A stretch of 39,807 nucleotides of DNA from a virus: the IMG/VR virus record IMGVR_UViG_3300001282_000024, positions 1-39,807 of that record; one strand, given 5' to 3'. A program made the translations under genes and the position numbers. The notes beneath the pieces are model-generated. The model worked only from the letters and a program-made list of their open reading frames with translations. It was not told the origin of the DNA and searched no databases. Position 1 is the first letter of the stretch. The number at the start of each line of letters is the position of its first letter. Positions 1 through 6,907 of the stretch are shown one piece after another.

Positions 1-690
1 CCCATGATCCAACCGACCCACAGAGGGTTCAGCTGACCACCAGTCTTGGATTCCTCTCTCTCTCTCTCTCTCTCTCTCGCAAAGACCTGTCTGGGCAGTT
101 GGTCCAGCCGATTCCGTACAGTCCCGTCCTTGTTGATCGATGTGGTCTTCTGACCCGCAGTATCCTTCCAGTCCCGGCTGTTGGGAGTGACCCACTTCTC
201 TTTCGCACAAGATCCAGATGCGTTTTCTGAGGTGGTTAGCTCCACAGTCGGCAGCAGATAACACTGTCCACGCCGCATCAAACCCGAGGTCGGCCATTTC
301 TCCGAGAACTCTGTCGAGTCCTCTTGAGGTAAGGGCTGGGACGTTTTCCAGGAAAACGAATCGGGGTTCCACTTCGCGAATGACTCGAACGGCTTCAAAG
401 AAGAGCGATGATTTTTCGCCATGTATACCTTCCCCCTTGCCAGCCAGACTGATGTCCGTGCAAGGAAATCCGGCAGCGATCACATCCACGTAGTTTCGCC
501 AGCCTGTTGCGTCAAAGGTCTTTATGTCATCGTGGATATGCATCTCGGGGAGGAACCCATCGGCAATCCTCTGAGCCAGCACCTTGCGGCAATATGGATC
601 AATCTCCACAGCACAAACAGGCGTATGCCCCAGTAGTAATCCACCAAGGATTCCTCCACCAGCCCCAGCAAATAGATGCATTTCCCGCAT
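1..690 (-). CDS. DNA (cytosine-5-)-methyltransferase, 3' end cut by window edge
   Basis: Seen: an open frame of 230 codons from the ATG at 690 that runs off the left edge with no stop. It has the C5-methyltransferase motifs in order: motif I (FAGAGGG, residues 7-13), motif IV with the catalytic cysteine (GFPCTDIS, Cys77) and motif VI (LENV, 114-117). The last residues (WWSAEPSVGRLDHG) resemble the stretch just before the final GNAV motif of phage Dcm proteins, so about 30-50 residues are missing. An SD-like GGAG precedes the ATG. Known family role: methyl transfer from S-adenosylmethionine to cytosine in DNA, often protecting phage DNA from host restriction. It lies directly downstream of the large terminase, in the same direction. 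A CT dinucleotide run inside the gene encodes a Glu-Arg repeat at residues 205-212, just before the conserved C-terminal segment. Confidence 0.9.
   Translation of the reverse strand, partial: MREMHLFAGAGGGILGGLLLGHTPVCAVEIDPYCRKVLAQRIADGFLPEMHIHDDIKTFDATGWRNYVDVIAAGFPCTDISLAGKGEGIHGEKSSLFFEAVRVIREVEPRFVFLENVPALTSRGLDRVLGEMADLGFDAAWTVLSAADCGANHLRKRIWILCEREVGHSQQPGLEGYCGSEDHIDQQGRDCTESAGPTAQTGLCERERERERGIQDWWSAEPSVGRLDHG
54..78. repeat. CT/GA dinucleotide microsatellite, 12.5 units, inside the methyltransferase gene
   Basis: An uninterrupted 25-base run of alternating C and T. On the coding strand it reads GAG AGA four times (Glu-Arg). A gain or loss of one two-base unit would shift the frame before the C-terminal conserved block. 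Confidence 0.95.
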
Positions 691-744
691 GTGACACTCC
701 AGTAGACCCTGTAAATATGTCAACGCAGAATATCATAATACATG

Positions 745-2025
745 TCAAACAGCAATCACTCTTCTCATATTACCGCATAAATGCGTGTAACCTAACGAGA
801 TACTATCCACGCAGTCGTCATGTACATCCGCAGGAGTCCCAGTAAAGGAATCGATCTCCTCGAAGCATGCATCCGTCCAGCCACCAAGAACATAGAAAAT
901 GTTTCCAGCTGATGCCGCGCGGCTAAAAGGGACTGCCCTTGTCAATTTGTTTGACCCAGGTGAACTCCAGGCAACACGCCTTCCGGCCAGATTCTTCAGT
1001 TGATGCTGCAACAACCGCTTCCCAGCCGAGCCAGGCTCAACCTCAATTACAATCGTTGTTCCAGGTCCATCCTCATCCGATGTTTGCGAGATTTTTGGAT
1101 CAACGTCCTCAGCCGAATATTGCTGGCGAATCTGGTCAAAGATGATCACCTTCTCTGTCCCTGGAATCAGGCCCATCAGAGTCCCAACCGTGTAATCCGA
1201 CCTTCGGCCCACAGTCGCAGCACAGTCCCAACTTCGGCACATAATGAGCCTCTCGGGTATCGGTCCTTGCCATGGTCTGATCCACGATGACTTCATCAAA
1301 GCCCCGTCCGTATCGCAAAACAGCCCTTCAACTTCCTGTTTGTAGAAAGCCCCATCATAAGCAGCCTTAAGGCTTTGCACGAAGAAGTCAGGGTTGAACG
1401 TGTTGGAATATGATGGAGCATGGATCATCTCAGCAATGCCAGCCTGGATGGCTCGGTATTCCCACCTGTTTTTCCCTCGAGGGGTAAAAGTTGCCCATAA
1501 CTTACCGGGATTCTTTCTTAAGCGGCCCAGCAGAACTTTATAGGTATCTTCATCGCAAAAGCTGGCCTCATCCATGTACACAGCCCCAGCATTAGTCCCC
1601 CGCAGCCTGTCCGGCTTATCCGCAGATCTCCACAAAATTGTCCGGTCACCTTTGACCTTCGTTTCCATATCCGTTTTGTTGTGGCTCATGATCAGGCCAG
1701 ACTGACCGTAAAGCTCTTCAAACATACGGAACGTGGAGTCTTTGAGGATCGTAAAAGTCGGTGCAACGACAATCGTGAGCGTCCCTTTAGGCTGGTTCAT
1801 AATCTCGATCACGCCAGCACGAGTCTTCCCAGCACCAACCCCACCCACAAAAAATTTCTGCTTCGATGGAGAGACCCAGAACTGCAACTGCTGTGGAGTA
1901 AAGGTACTTACATTATGTATCTGACGACGACCCGTCTTCTCCTTCCGAAGCTGCGAGAACAGGGAGTTCTGATTCATTCGTTCCAGCCGGAAGTCGTCCT
2001 GATCCATCGACATATTTTTTGACAT
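745..2025 (-). CDS. terL: Terminase large subunit (packaging ATPase and nuclease)
   Basis: 426 residues from the ATG at 2025, which has an AGGGGA ribosome site about 6 bases upstream; longer in-frame extensions only overlap the small terminase. ATPase domain: Walker A GGVGAGKT at 61-68 and Walker B VYMDEAS at about 149-155. The C-terminal RNase H-fold nuclease shows an Asp in SWDCA (267), Glu residues in IEVE (328-330) and the final DD..D cluster (403-407). Known role: ATP-driven translocation of phage DNA into the prohead through the portal and cutting of concatemers. It overlaps the 3' end of the small terminase gene by 113 bases. On a circular map the next late genes are the methyltransferase and then the portal at the right end of the window. 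Confidence 0.95.
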   Translation of the reverse strand: MSKNMSMDQDDFRLERMNQNSLFSQLRKEKTGRRQIHNVSTFTPQQLQFWVSPSKQKFFVGGVGAGKTRAGVIEIMNQPKGTLTIVVAPTFTILKDSTFRMFEELYGQSGLIMSHNKTDMETKVKGDRTILWRSADKPDRLRGTNAGAVYMDEASFCDEDTYKVLLGRLRKNPGKLWATFTPRGKNRWEYRAIQAGIAEMIHAPSYSNTFNPDFFVQSLKAAYDGAFYKQEVEGLFCDTDGALMKSSWIRPWQGPIPERLIMCRSWDCAATVGRRSDYTVGTLMGLIPGTEKVIIFDQIRQQYSAEDVDPKISQTSDEDGPGTTIVIEVEPGSAGKRLLQHQLKNLAGRRVAWSSPGSNKLTRAVPFSRAASAGNIFYVLGGWTDACFEEIDSFTGTPADVHDDCVDSISLGYTHLCGNMRRVIAV

Positions 2026-2680
2026 TTTCGTTCCCCTGGTACTGCCTCGAGAGTTCTGAACTAATTTCTGCCAGCGTTTTCCCTGCGATTCGCTGCTCAA
2101 CCTGGTCGTTCGACATCTGCCTGTCCCAGAACTGCAACTTGACCTCAGGTTTGGCGAATTCCATACCCCTGGTACGCTCAAGCCACCATGCCGCAGGAAT
2201 CCAGTTCCCCTTCTTGGCTGCGTCCAGGATCACGTTTACACAAAGGTCTCGAGTCGCGTTCTGGGCATTATCAAAATCTATTTTTCGCTGTGGGTTCTTC
2301 TTCATGTACAGCCAGAGCGTTTTGCGATGCACGCCGATAGCTTTAGCGATTGCACTGATCTCATAACCCATCTTTGCCGACTCAATAATCTTGGCCCAGT
2401 GATTACGTATCTTCTTCTGAGGCTGATTGTTAGCCAATCCCTTGCGAGTCAGGAACGCCGGCTTCGTCGTCATCAATTCCAGATTGGCTTCAACGTCATC
2501 ACTAAAGTCGTAACGAGTATCAAGATTAGGAACCTTAACAGACTTCTTGGGCTTAACTTTAGGAGTAGGCTCGACTTCGGTTTCGGTTTCGATCTCGGCT
2601 TTATGAACAGTTGTTTTCGGTGGTCGTCCACGCTTTTTAGGCGTTTCGCCGGATTCAGATGGGGCTGATTTCTTTGCCAT
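1913..2680 (-). CDS. terS: Terminase small subunit, probable
   Basis: 255 residues from the ATG at 2680. The N-terminal third is low-complexity, rich in Lys, Pro and Glu (KKRGRPPKTT is AT-hook-like). The middle has a helix-turn-helix-like stretch, KMGYEISAIAKAIGVHRKTLWLYMKKNP, typical of small terminase DNA-recognition domains. The C-terminus is acidic and serine-rich and may contact the large subunit. The ATG at 2680 was chosen over 2806 because residues upstream of it are unlike a terminase and lie in the overlap with the preceding small gene. Its position immediately before the large terminase supports the call. Known role: binding the packaging site and loading the large subunit. Confidence 0.75.
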   Translation of the reverse strand: MAKKSAPSESGETPKKRGRPPKTTVHKAEIETETEVEPTPKVKPKKSVKVPNLDTRYDFSDDVEANLELMTTKPAFLTRKGLANNQPQKKIRNHWAKIIESAKMGYEISAIAKAIGVHRKTLWLYMKKNPQRKIDFDNAQNATRDLCVNVILDAAKKGNWIPAAWWLERTRGMEFAKPEVKLQFWDRQMSNDQVEQRIAGKTLAEISSELSRQYQGNENVKKYVDGSGRLPAGTNESELPVLAASEGEDGSSSDT

Positions 2681-2852
2681 AATTGCTTGTCGCTTCCTCG
2701 ATGGAGTCGGGTTCCAGCGTCTGTTCAATAATGTCCACAACGATTTCCGGCACAGCACCCATTTCCGCTCCAGCAGCGATATAGAGTGCCATTTCGACAG
2801 GGTCAATCACCCTATCAGGCTCGACAACGAGAACAGATAAGCATTCATTCAT
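2655..2852 (-). CDS. Small acidic protein heading the terminase operon, unknown function
   Basis: 65 residues beginning MNECLSVLVVEPDRVIDPVEMALYIAAGAEMG, acidic overall, no recognised domain. It overlaps the probable start of the small terminase by 26 bases, which suggests translational coupling. A candidate promoter ends six bases before its ATG, so the mRNA may begin at or very near the start codon. It is the first gene of the leftward packaging transcript. Confidence 0.6.
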   Translation of the reverse strand: MNECLSVLVVEPDRVIDPVEMALYIAAGAEMGAVPEIVVDIIEQTLEPDSIEEATSNYGKEISPI

Positions 2853-2858
2853 ATGTAT

Positions 2859-2887
2859 ATATTAACATGTTATGTCGATATAGGCAA
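2859..2887 (-). promoter_or_regulatory. Candidate leftward promoter of the terminase operon
   Basis: Reading the minus strand: TTGCCT (2887-2882), a 17-base spacer, then TAATAT (2864-2859). Exactly six bases separate this -10 from the ATG at 2852, predicting a leaderless mRNA. The perfect palindrome TAACATGTTA (2863-2872) overlaps the edge of the -10 box and could be an operator. The element TGTTAATATATA recurs upstream of the prohead protease. Confidence 0.45.
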
Positions 2888-2910
2888 TCTAAATCGTGTT
2901 ACTTTTTGTG

Positions 2911-2939
2911 TTGACATATTCTGTGGAATTGTGTACATT
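2911..2939 (+). promoter_or_regulatory. Rightward promoter for the tRNA and exonuclease
   Basis: Perfect -35 TTGACA (2911-2916), 17-base spacer, -10 TACATT (2934-2939). The predicted start near 2946 is 20 bases before the tRNA-like gene. The -35 is very like the one at 6827, upstream of the early operon (both TTGACAT followed by TT-rich sequence). Confidence 0.65.
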
Positions 2940-2965
2940 TATGCCATCGGACGTTACGTCTGGTT

Positions 2966-3037
2966 CCACGGGTCGCCACATGGGTAGGCAAAAGGCTCAA
3001 GGGCTTTCGGATGCAGGTTCAAATCCTGTCCCGTGGA
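2966..3037 (+). tRNA. tRNA-like gene, anticodon CAA (Leu), short variable loop
   Basis: A 72-base cloverleaf can be drawn by hand. The acceptor stem CCACGGG pairs perfectly with CCCGTGG, followed by discriminator A. The D arm is GCC..GGC, and the T arm is GCAGG-TTCAAAT-CCTGT. The anticodon loop CTCAAGG gives anticodon CAA after U33. The anticodon stem AAAGG/GCTTT has a G-G mismatch next to the loop. The variable loop is only about five bases, whereas leucine tRNAs have a long arm; the D arm looks more like tRNA-Gln. CCA is not encoded. It may be a divergent functional phage tRNA or a decaying one. The promoter at 2911 immediately precedes it. Confidence 0.65.
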
Positions 3038-3066
3038 TTGGCTGCCAGGTCGCATACTTCTTCGGT

Positions 3067-4011
3067 ATGATCCTCAAGACACGCTCGGCCTGGTTCAGCC
3101 TTCAAATCCTAAAGATCCTCCCTACCCATGGAAGGGGAATCTCTAAGGACTGCCACTTGCAACGTCATCACTACCTCGGTGCTTCAGAAATTGCCTGTAT
3201 TTTAGGCATCTCGCCATTTGGCGACAAATTTAAAGTCTGGTATGGAAAAACCCATCCAAGAGAATTCGATTCAACCCCGACAGGCAAGATGCAACTGGGG
3301 CTTGATACGGAAGACTTCGTTCTCACCCAGTTTGAAAAGCGGTTTAATACAACCGTCACTCGCAAACAAGAGCGGATGCGTCACTGGCTGGAAGACTGGG
3401 CTGGTTGCACTCTTGACGGTATGGCCGTTGTAAACGGCGAGAAAGCCGTGATTGAAGCCAAGACAATTGGCACATCCATTTACAACACGCCTCCCGATTA
3501 CTACGTCATCCAGGTGCTTTGGCAGCAGTGGGTTGCTGGCGTTGATCAAGGTTATCTGGTCGTCTGGTCCACCAAAGATCTTGCGTTTGAATCCTATCCG
3601 ATCCATATTGCAGATCACCAGGCCAAATTGACTGAAGCTGTTCAGGCCGGAAAAGAATTCTGGATGAACCACGTTGTAACCGAAATCCCCCCGGAACGAA
3701 ATACAACTGAACGTCAAGACAAAGAATTACCGGAAGATCTTCTCGAAGAATATTGCCATGTCCAGGACCAGATCAAAGATCTCACCGTCAGGAAAGATAT
3801 TCTTCGCCAGCAAATCGTCGAAGCCATGGGTTGTCCTAGCGAATTGAAAAGCCAGTCTTCAAAATACCAGCTTGACATCACAACGACACAGACCAAACGA
3901 TTGAATTCCAAAAAACTGGAGAGTGACAATCCAGAACTCGTGCAAAATTATTTTGAAACCTCGAGCAGTCAAAGGGTAGTTGCCAAAAGATTATCTGCTC
4001 GAATTTCCTGA
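3067..4011 (+). CDS. YqaJ-family (lambda exonuclease-like) recombination nuclease
   Basis: 314 residues from the ATG at 3067; the frame is open from 2896, but that would run through the tRNA-like gene, so the later start is chosen. The family pattern is clear: HHYLGASEIACILGISPFGDKFKVWYGKT at the N-terminus (about 34-62), Glu in GLDTE (82), Asp in TLDG (117), the IEAK metal-binding motif (129-132) and a Gln in the following helix (149). The C-terminal third is probably coiled coil. Known role: 5'-3' resection of double-stranded DNA ends for single-strand annealing recombination. No Beta/RecT partner is recognised in the window; the SSB-like protein might help. Its 3' end overlaps the convergent gene by 21 bases. 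Confidence 0.88.
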   Translation: MILKTRSAWFSLQILKILPTHGRGISKDCHLQRHHYLGASEIACILGISPFGDKFKVWYGKTHPREFDSTPTGKMQLGLDTEDFVLTQFEKRFNTTVTRKQERMRHWLEDWAGCTLDGMAVVNGEKAVIEAKTIGTSIYNTPPDYYVIQVLWQQWVAGVDQGYLVVWSTKDLAFESYPIHIADHQAKLTEAVQAGKEFWMNHVVTEIPPERNTTERQDKELPEDLLEEYCHVQDQIKDLTVRKDILRQQIVEAMGCPSELKSQSSKYQLDITTTQTKRLNSKKLESDNPELVQNYFETSSSQRVVAKRLSARIS

Positions 4012-4410
4012 TTTGATTTTGAAGGCCTTCTTAAACAAGTCCATCGCTTTAGGCTGACCTTTGACAGGGTTGGCCTTTTCTGTTTCTGTGGGCATATCCA
4101 TGGCATGCGTATTGATCACGCAGTTTTCCCAAGGTCGTAGCTGCACGGTTGGAGCAGTAGCCGCTGGCTGAACAATCGCTTTTGAACCTGGAACAAGTTT
4201 ACGAATTTCAGTCTCTGTTGCTGTTCCGTACCTCTCAGTCATCGCCGAAACAATCACATCGTTGATCGTTGTTCTGCCTTCCATGGAAATCAACTTTAAT
4301 TTAGCCCATAGAGCTTCCGGCATAATAATAGAGGCCCGCCGTGAGGCAGACCTCCTTCCGGTTGGATGATTATTCTTCTTGTACTTCTTGTCTGCTGGCT
4401 TCTGAGTCAT
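3991..4410 (-). CDS. Putative ribbon-helix-helix DNA-binding regulator
   Basis: 139 residues from the ATG at 4410, which has AAGGGA about 7 bases upstream; an upstream ATG at 4470 lacks this. A basic N-terminus is followed by RRASIIMPEALWAKLKLISMEGRTTINDVIVSAMTERYG, which reads as a beta strand followed by two helices, as in MetJ/Arc/CopG proteins. The remaining half is Pro/Thr/Ala-rich with no recognised domain. It sits next to the integrase, where lysogeny-control genes are common. Regulatory role is inferred. Confidence 0.55.
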   Translation of the reverse strand: MTQKPADKKYKKNNHPTGRRSASRRASIIMPEALWAKLKLISMEGRTTINDVIVSAMTERYGTATETEIRKLVPGSKAIVQPAATAPTVQLRPWENCVINTHAMDMPTETEKANPVKGQPKAMDLFKKAFKIKSGNSSR

Positions 4411-4466
4411 GTATCTATCCCTTAGAGAAGAGAATCCATTCTCACAAACCAGTCCATTGAAGTCAA

Positions 4467-4814
4467 TCACGCAGCCAGTACTGGGTTACGGATTAGAGCG
4501 ATCATGTCAAGTGCGGCTTCTGTGAGGCTCACAGGTTCATACTCTAAGTCATCGCTCAAACTACCGTCCATGTGCATCAATCGCCCATCGGAAGTCGGTA
4601 TCAGCCAGTTACCATCACCGTAAGCGACTTCATCAGGAGATCTTAAGTAAGCCTTTATCCAAGCACAAGGCAGAGAGTCATCGACAAAGTTGCCCACCAG
4701 AGCCAGAGCGAAATCCTTGGGACAAGGTTCACCCTCTCTCCAGTTCGACCAGGTCGAAACAACACGAGAATCATTAACAATTTCAAGGCCCATACCGAAG
4801 CTAAGAGTAGACAT
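4467..4814 (-). CDS. Hypothetical protein in the integrase cluster
   Basis: 115 residues from the ATG at 4814 (MSTLSFGMGLEIVND...). The frame is open up to 4937, so a longer 156-residue form is possible; neither start has a strong ribosome site. The sequence is acidic toward the end (DGSLSDDLEYEPVSLTEAALDMIALIRNP) with no motif I recognise. It shares direction with the integrase and the ribbon-helix-helix gene, suggesting part of the lysogeny transcript. Confidence 0.5.
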   Translation of the reverse strand: MSTLSFGMGLEIVNDSRVVSTWSNWREGEPCPKDFALALVGNFVDDSLPCAWIKAYLRSPDEVAYGDGNWLIPTSDGRLMHMDGSLSDDLEYEPVSLTEAALDMIALIRNPVLAA

Positions 4815-5060
4815 ACGAACACTTTCTATCCTACCGAAGGTGCAAATAGGTATCGCCAGACCAAACAAACACCCATCGTGAGTGAAAGAGCTTGATCTGC
4901 GCGGATGTATACTACTGAACATCGAGACACTAGTCAAGAGCTAAAGAGTGGGTATCAGGAAAAAGCTCTAAAACATTCCGTTTCTGCCATTCCTGACCAC
5001 CCTAACCTCTTTTACTTCATATTGTTAACGCGATTGCGAATTTTCGCTTCCTGCCATGGG

Positions 5061-6092
5061 TCAAGCTGGCTTAACCAGCCCCTTCGCTTTCATCGCCGAC
5101 TCAGCCATGTACTCCTTGTCCTGGTGAACCTGTGAGTAGACCTTCATGATCATGGTTACGTCCCTGTGTCCCATCAGCTTTGCCAATGTCACAGGATCAA
5201 CCCCGTTTTGCAAAGCCTGTGTGCAGTATCCTTTACGGAATGCTCCAAGGTGAATCTTGACTCCAAACTTATTGCGAAGACGAATCATCGCATCCTTTAC
5301 GGAAGTCTTATTCCACGGGTTGCCCTGTGTGTTGACCATAATTGGCCCCTCAGAGCGTCTCTTGGCATAATCCGACAGAATCTCCATGGCTCGATCCGAT
5401 GCGATGTAGACCGTTCTGGCGTACTTCTTGCCCTTGGCCTCTGCCGCAGGGAACACGATCATTCGCTCATCCTTACGGAAGTGCCGAGCCTCGATCAGGA
5501 CCAGTTCCTGAGGTCGCATACCTGTATCCCAGGCAAGAATCATAAGATCCTTAAGCGGAGACTCAGGGATGTTGGACTCGATAAACGACCACTGCTCAGG
5601 CGTTATGTAATCTTCTCGGGCTTCAGGAGAACACTTTTCAAGATGCTCCACTGGGTCAGTCTCGATCAGCCTGTTTTTTTTGGCCCAGCTAAATAGCCTT
5701 TTGATAGCCCGTGCGAAGTTGTAACGGCTGTTGGCCTTCCATGTCCGCTGGCTGGAAATCATAAGAGAAATCTGGCTCAAGCTGACATTCTCTGCCACCG
5801 TATCTCCTTTCACGTACTGGGCTAACTTATCAAAATACATACCATACCACTGCCACGTTCGCTCGGAACGAGACGTTTTCATCTCCTCAATGAAGGCATC
5901 ACAGATGGTTTTGACCGTTGGCTTGTTCGATTCCTCAGGAACCCCACCAGCCATGATCAAGTGCCATTTGGCCCAAGATTCTGCCTTGCTTTCTGCCAAC
6001 TTTATCTGCCGCTTACCAACTTGTAAGTACCACGCTCTACGTGATTTACGGTAGAACGGTTCATTTCGCGATTCCATAGCTTGTACTCGCAT
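5061..6092 (-). CDS. int: Tyrosine recombinase, phage integrase
   Basis: 343 residues, or 338 if the ATG at 6077 is used. The N-terminal part is an arm-binding and SAM-like core-binding region (about 1-150). The catalytic domain has Arg193 (DTGMRPQEL), Lys near 223 (AKGKKY), Arg286 (GAFRKGY), His309 (LMGHRD) and nucleophile Tyr319 (KVYSQ). The position usually held by the first His of the HxxR box appears to be Gly283, a tolerated but notable change. The gene starts about 75 bases from the tRNA-Ala-derived attachment core, the classical int-attP arrangement. Known role: site-specific integration by strand exchange through a 3'-phosphotyrosyl intermediate. Copies of AGTACAA lie in and just upstream of its start, so the recombinase could affect its own transcription (inference). 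Confidence 0.95.
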   Translation of the reverse strand: MRVQAMESRNEPFYRKSRRAWYLQVGKRQIKLAESKAESWAKWHLIMAGGVPEESNKPTVKTICDAFIEEMKTSRSERTWQWYGMYFDKLAQYVKGDTVAENVSLSQISLMISSQRTWKANSRYNFARAIKRLFSWAKKNRLIETDPVEHLEKCSPEAREDYITPEQWSFIESNIPESPLKDLMILAWDTGMRPQELVLIEARHFRKDERMIVFPAAEAKGKKYARTVYIASDRAMEILSDYAKRRSEGPIMVNTQGNPWNKTSVKDAMIRLRNKFGVKIHLGAFRKGYCTQALQNGVDPVTLAKLMGHRDVTMIMKVYSQVHQDKEYMAESAMKAKGLVKPA

Positions 6093-6099
6093 TTACTGC

Positions 6100-6110
6100 C
6101 AGTACAACAG
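6100..6110 (+). repeat. Left arm-type repeat of attP
   Basis: CAGTACAACAG, an exact inverted copy of 6221-6231 across the attP core. A shorter copy of the same word in the opposite orientation (TTGTACT) lies at 6081-6087. Likely integrase arm-type or excisionase site. Confidence 0.6.
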
Positions 6111-6166
6111 AATATAGCCGTTTACGAACTCTAACGTCTCGCTGTAAGTTCTTATTGTCTAAGGAA

Positions 6167-6210
6167 TGGAGACGATCGGGATCGAACCGACAACCCCCTG
6201 CTTGCAAAGC
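6167..6210 (-). other. attP: attP core: 3' part of tRNA-Ala (anticodon UGC)
   Basis: Minus strand: from the anticodon loop TTTGCAA with its 3' stem GCAGG, through the T arm GTCGG-TTCGATC-CCGAT, to the acceptor end CGTCTCC plus discriminator A. The 5' half of the tRNA (acceptor, D arm) is absent; sequence beyond 6210 is unrelated phage DNA. A 44-base tRNA 3' fragment beside int is the standard phage attachment core. On integration it would rebuild the host tRNA gene. Confidence 0.88.
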
Positions 6211-6220
6211 TGAGGGCAAA

Positions 6221-6231
6221 CTGTTGTACTG
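6221..6231 (-). repeat. Right arm-type repeat of attP
   Basis: CTGTTGTACTG on the plus strand, the perfect 11-base inverted partner of 6100-6110, lying 11 bases outside the attP core. Confidence 0.6.
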
Positions 6232-6309
6232 TATGGGTTTAGGTCATTTTCATCCCGCCGAACAGCTCGACGGGACAAGAGTGAATTTAGACTTCCGACC
6301 ACCTGACTG

Positions 6310-6567
6310 TCAAGAAAAATCTTGATCCATTTCTTCAAGTTCTTTTTCAAGTTCCTTGAGAGCAGGTTTCATCATGGCGATTTGCTCGTCGAGAGTCAGA
6401 TCTAAATAACATTTTAGTAAAGCTGATACGAGAGCTTCGGCTGAGACCTGTCGGCCTTCAAAAACCAATCCTCGTTCAGAGAGTTCGATGCAGTTACGCT
6501 TAATGCCTTCGTGTATACGAGGCGTTGATCGGGCATTAACTCGCGGTCCAGAGCTTAACGTAGCCAT
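6310..6567 (-). CDS. Small helical protein next to attP, possible regulator
   Basis: 85 residues. A basic N-terminus (RVNARSTPRIHEGIKRNC) is followed by a helical middle (VSAEALVSALLKCYLDL) and an acidic coiled-coil-like tail (LKELEKELEEMDQDF). No family recognised with confidence. It is divergent from the early operon across a 340-base gap, the usual site of a lysogeny or early-gene regulator or an excisionase; this is inference from position. Confidence 0.55.
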   Translation of the reverse strand: MATLSSGPRVNARSTPRIHEGIKRNCIELSERGLVFEGRQVSAEALVSALLKCYLDLTLDEQIAMMKPALKELEKELEEMDQDFS

Positions 6568-6907
6568 TACTATACGACCCTTTCCACGTGGGACGATTGA
6601 GATTTAGACACAAGACGTTCTTGCGTCAACCAAATAGTAGTCCGGCTCGAAACGATTGTCAACAAGAAAGTCAAAAATATTTTTTCCTGGACATGTCAGC
6701 GTTGACCCCTCTTCTTGTAAAGGAATTCTTGTCAGAGATTCGGTGGATAGACATTTCTGGTTCCACGACCTCCTGCGTATTTTTAAGCGTTTCGTGAAAA
6801 ACCTGAAAATTTTTTCGTATTTGCTGTTGACATGTTTTGCGGGAACCGATATCTTCCACTATCCCAACTGGGGGATGACAAGAAGTCTTAACGAAGGGAG
6901 TCCAGCA
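6568..6907. promoter_or_regulatory. Divergent regulatory gap between lysogeny and early genes
   Basis: 340 bases with no convincing gene. It holds the rightward promoter at 6827-6855. A possible leftward -35 (TTGACG, minus strand, 6629-6624) has only a weak -10. There is an imperfect dyad GACG-TTCTTG-CGTC around 6614-6627 and a TTGTCAACAA palindrome near 6656-6665 that could be operators. The AT-rich segment near 6785-6825 would suit promoter opening. Confidence 0.5.
6827..6855 (+). promoter_or_regulatory. Main rightward early promoter
   Basis: Perfect -35 TTGACA (6827-6832), 17-base spacer, -10 TATCTT (6850-6855). The predicted start near 6862 leaves a leader of about 46 bases before the first early gene, which has the ribosome site AAGGGAG. 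Confidence 0.65.

Noticed and set aside
2896-3066. N-terminal extension of the exonuclease frame up to 2896
   Set aside because: It runs through the promoter and the whole tRNA-like cloverleaf and does not resemble the family; the ATG at 3067 is preferred.
6159-6350. 63-codon leftward ORF across the attP core
   Set aside because: It consists of the tRNA fragment and flanking att sequence; not protein-like.
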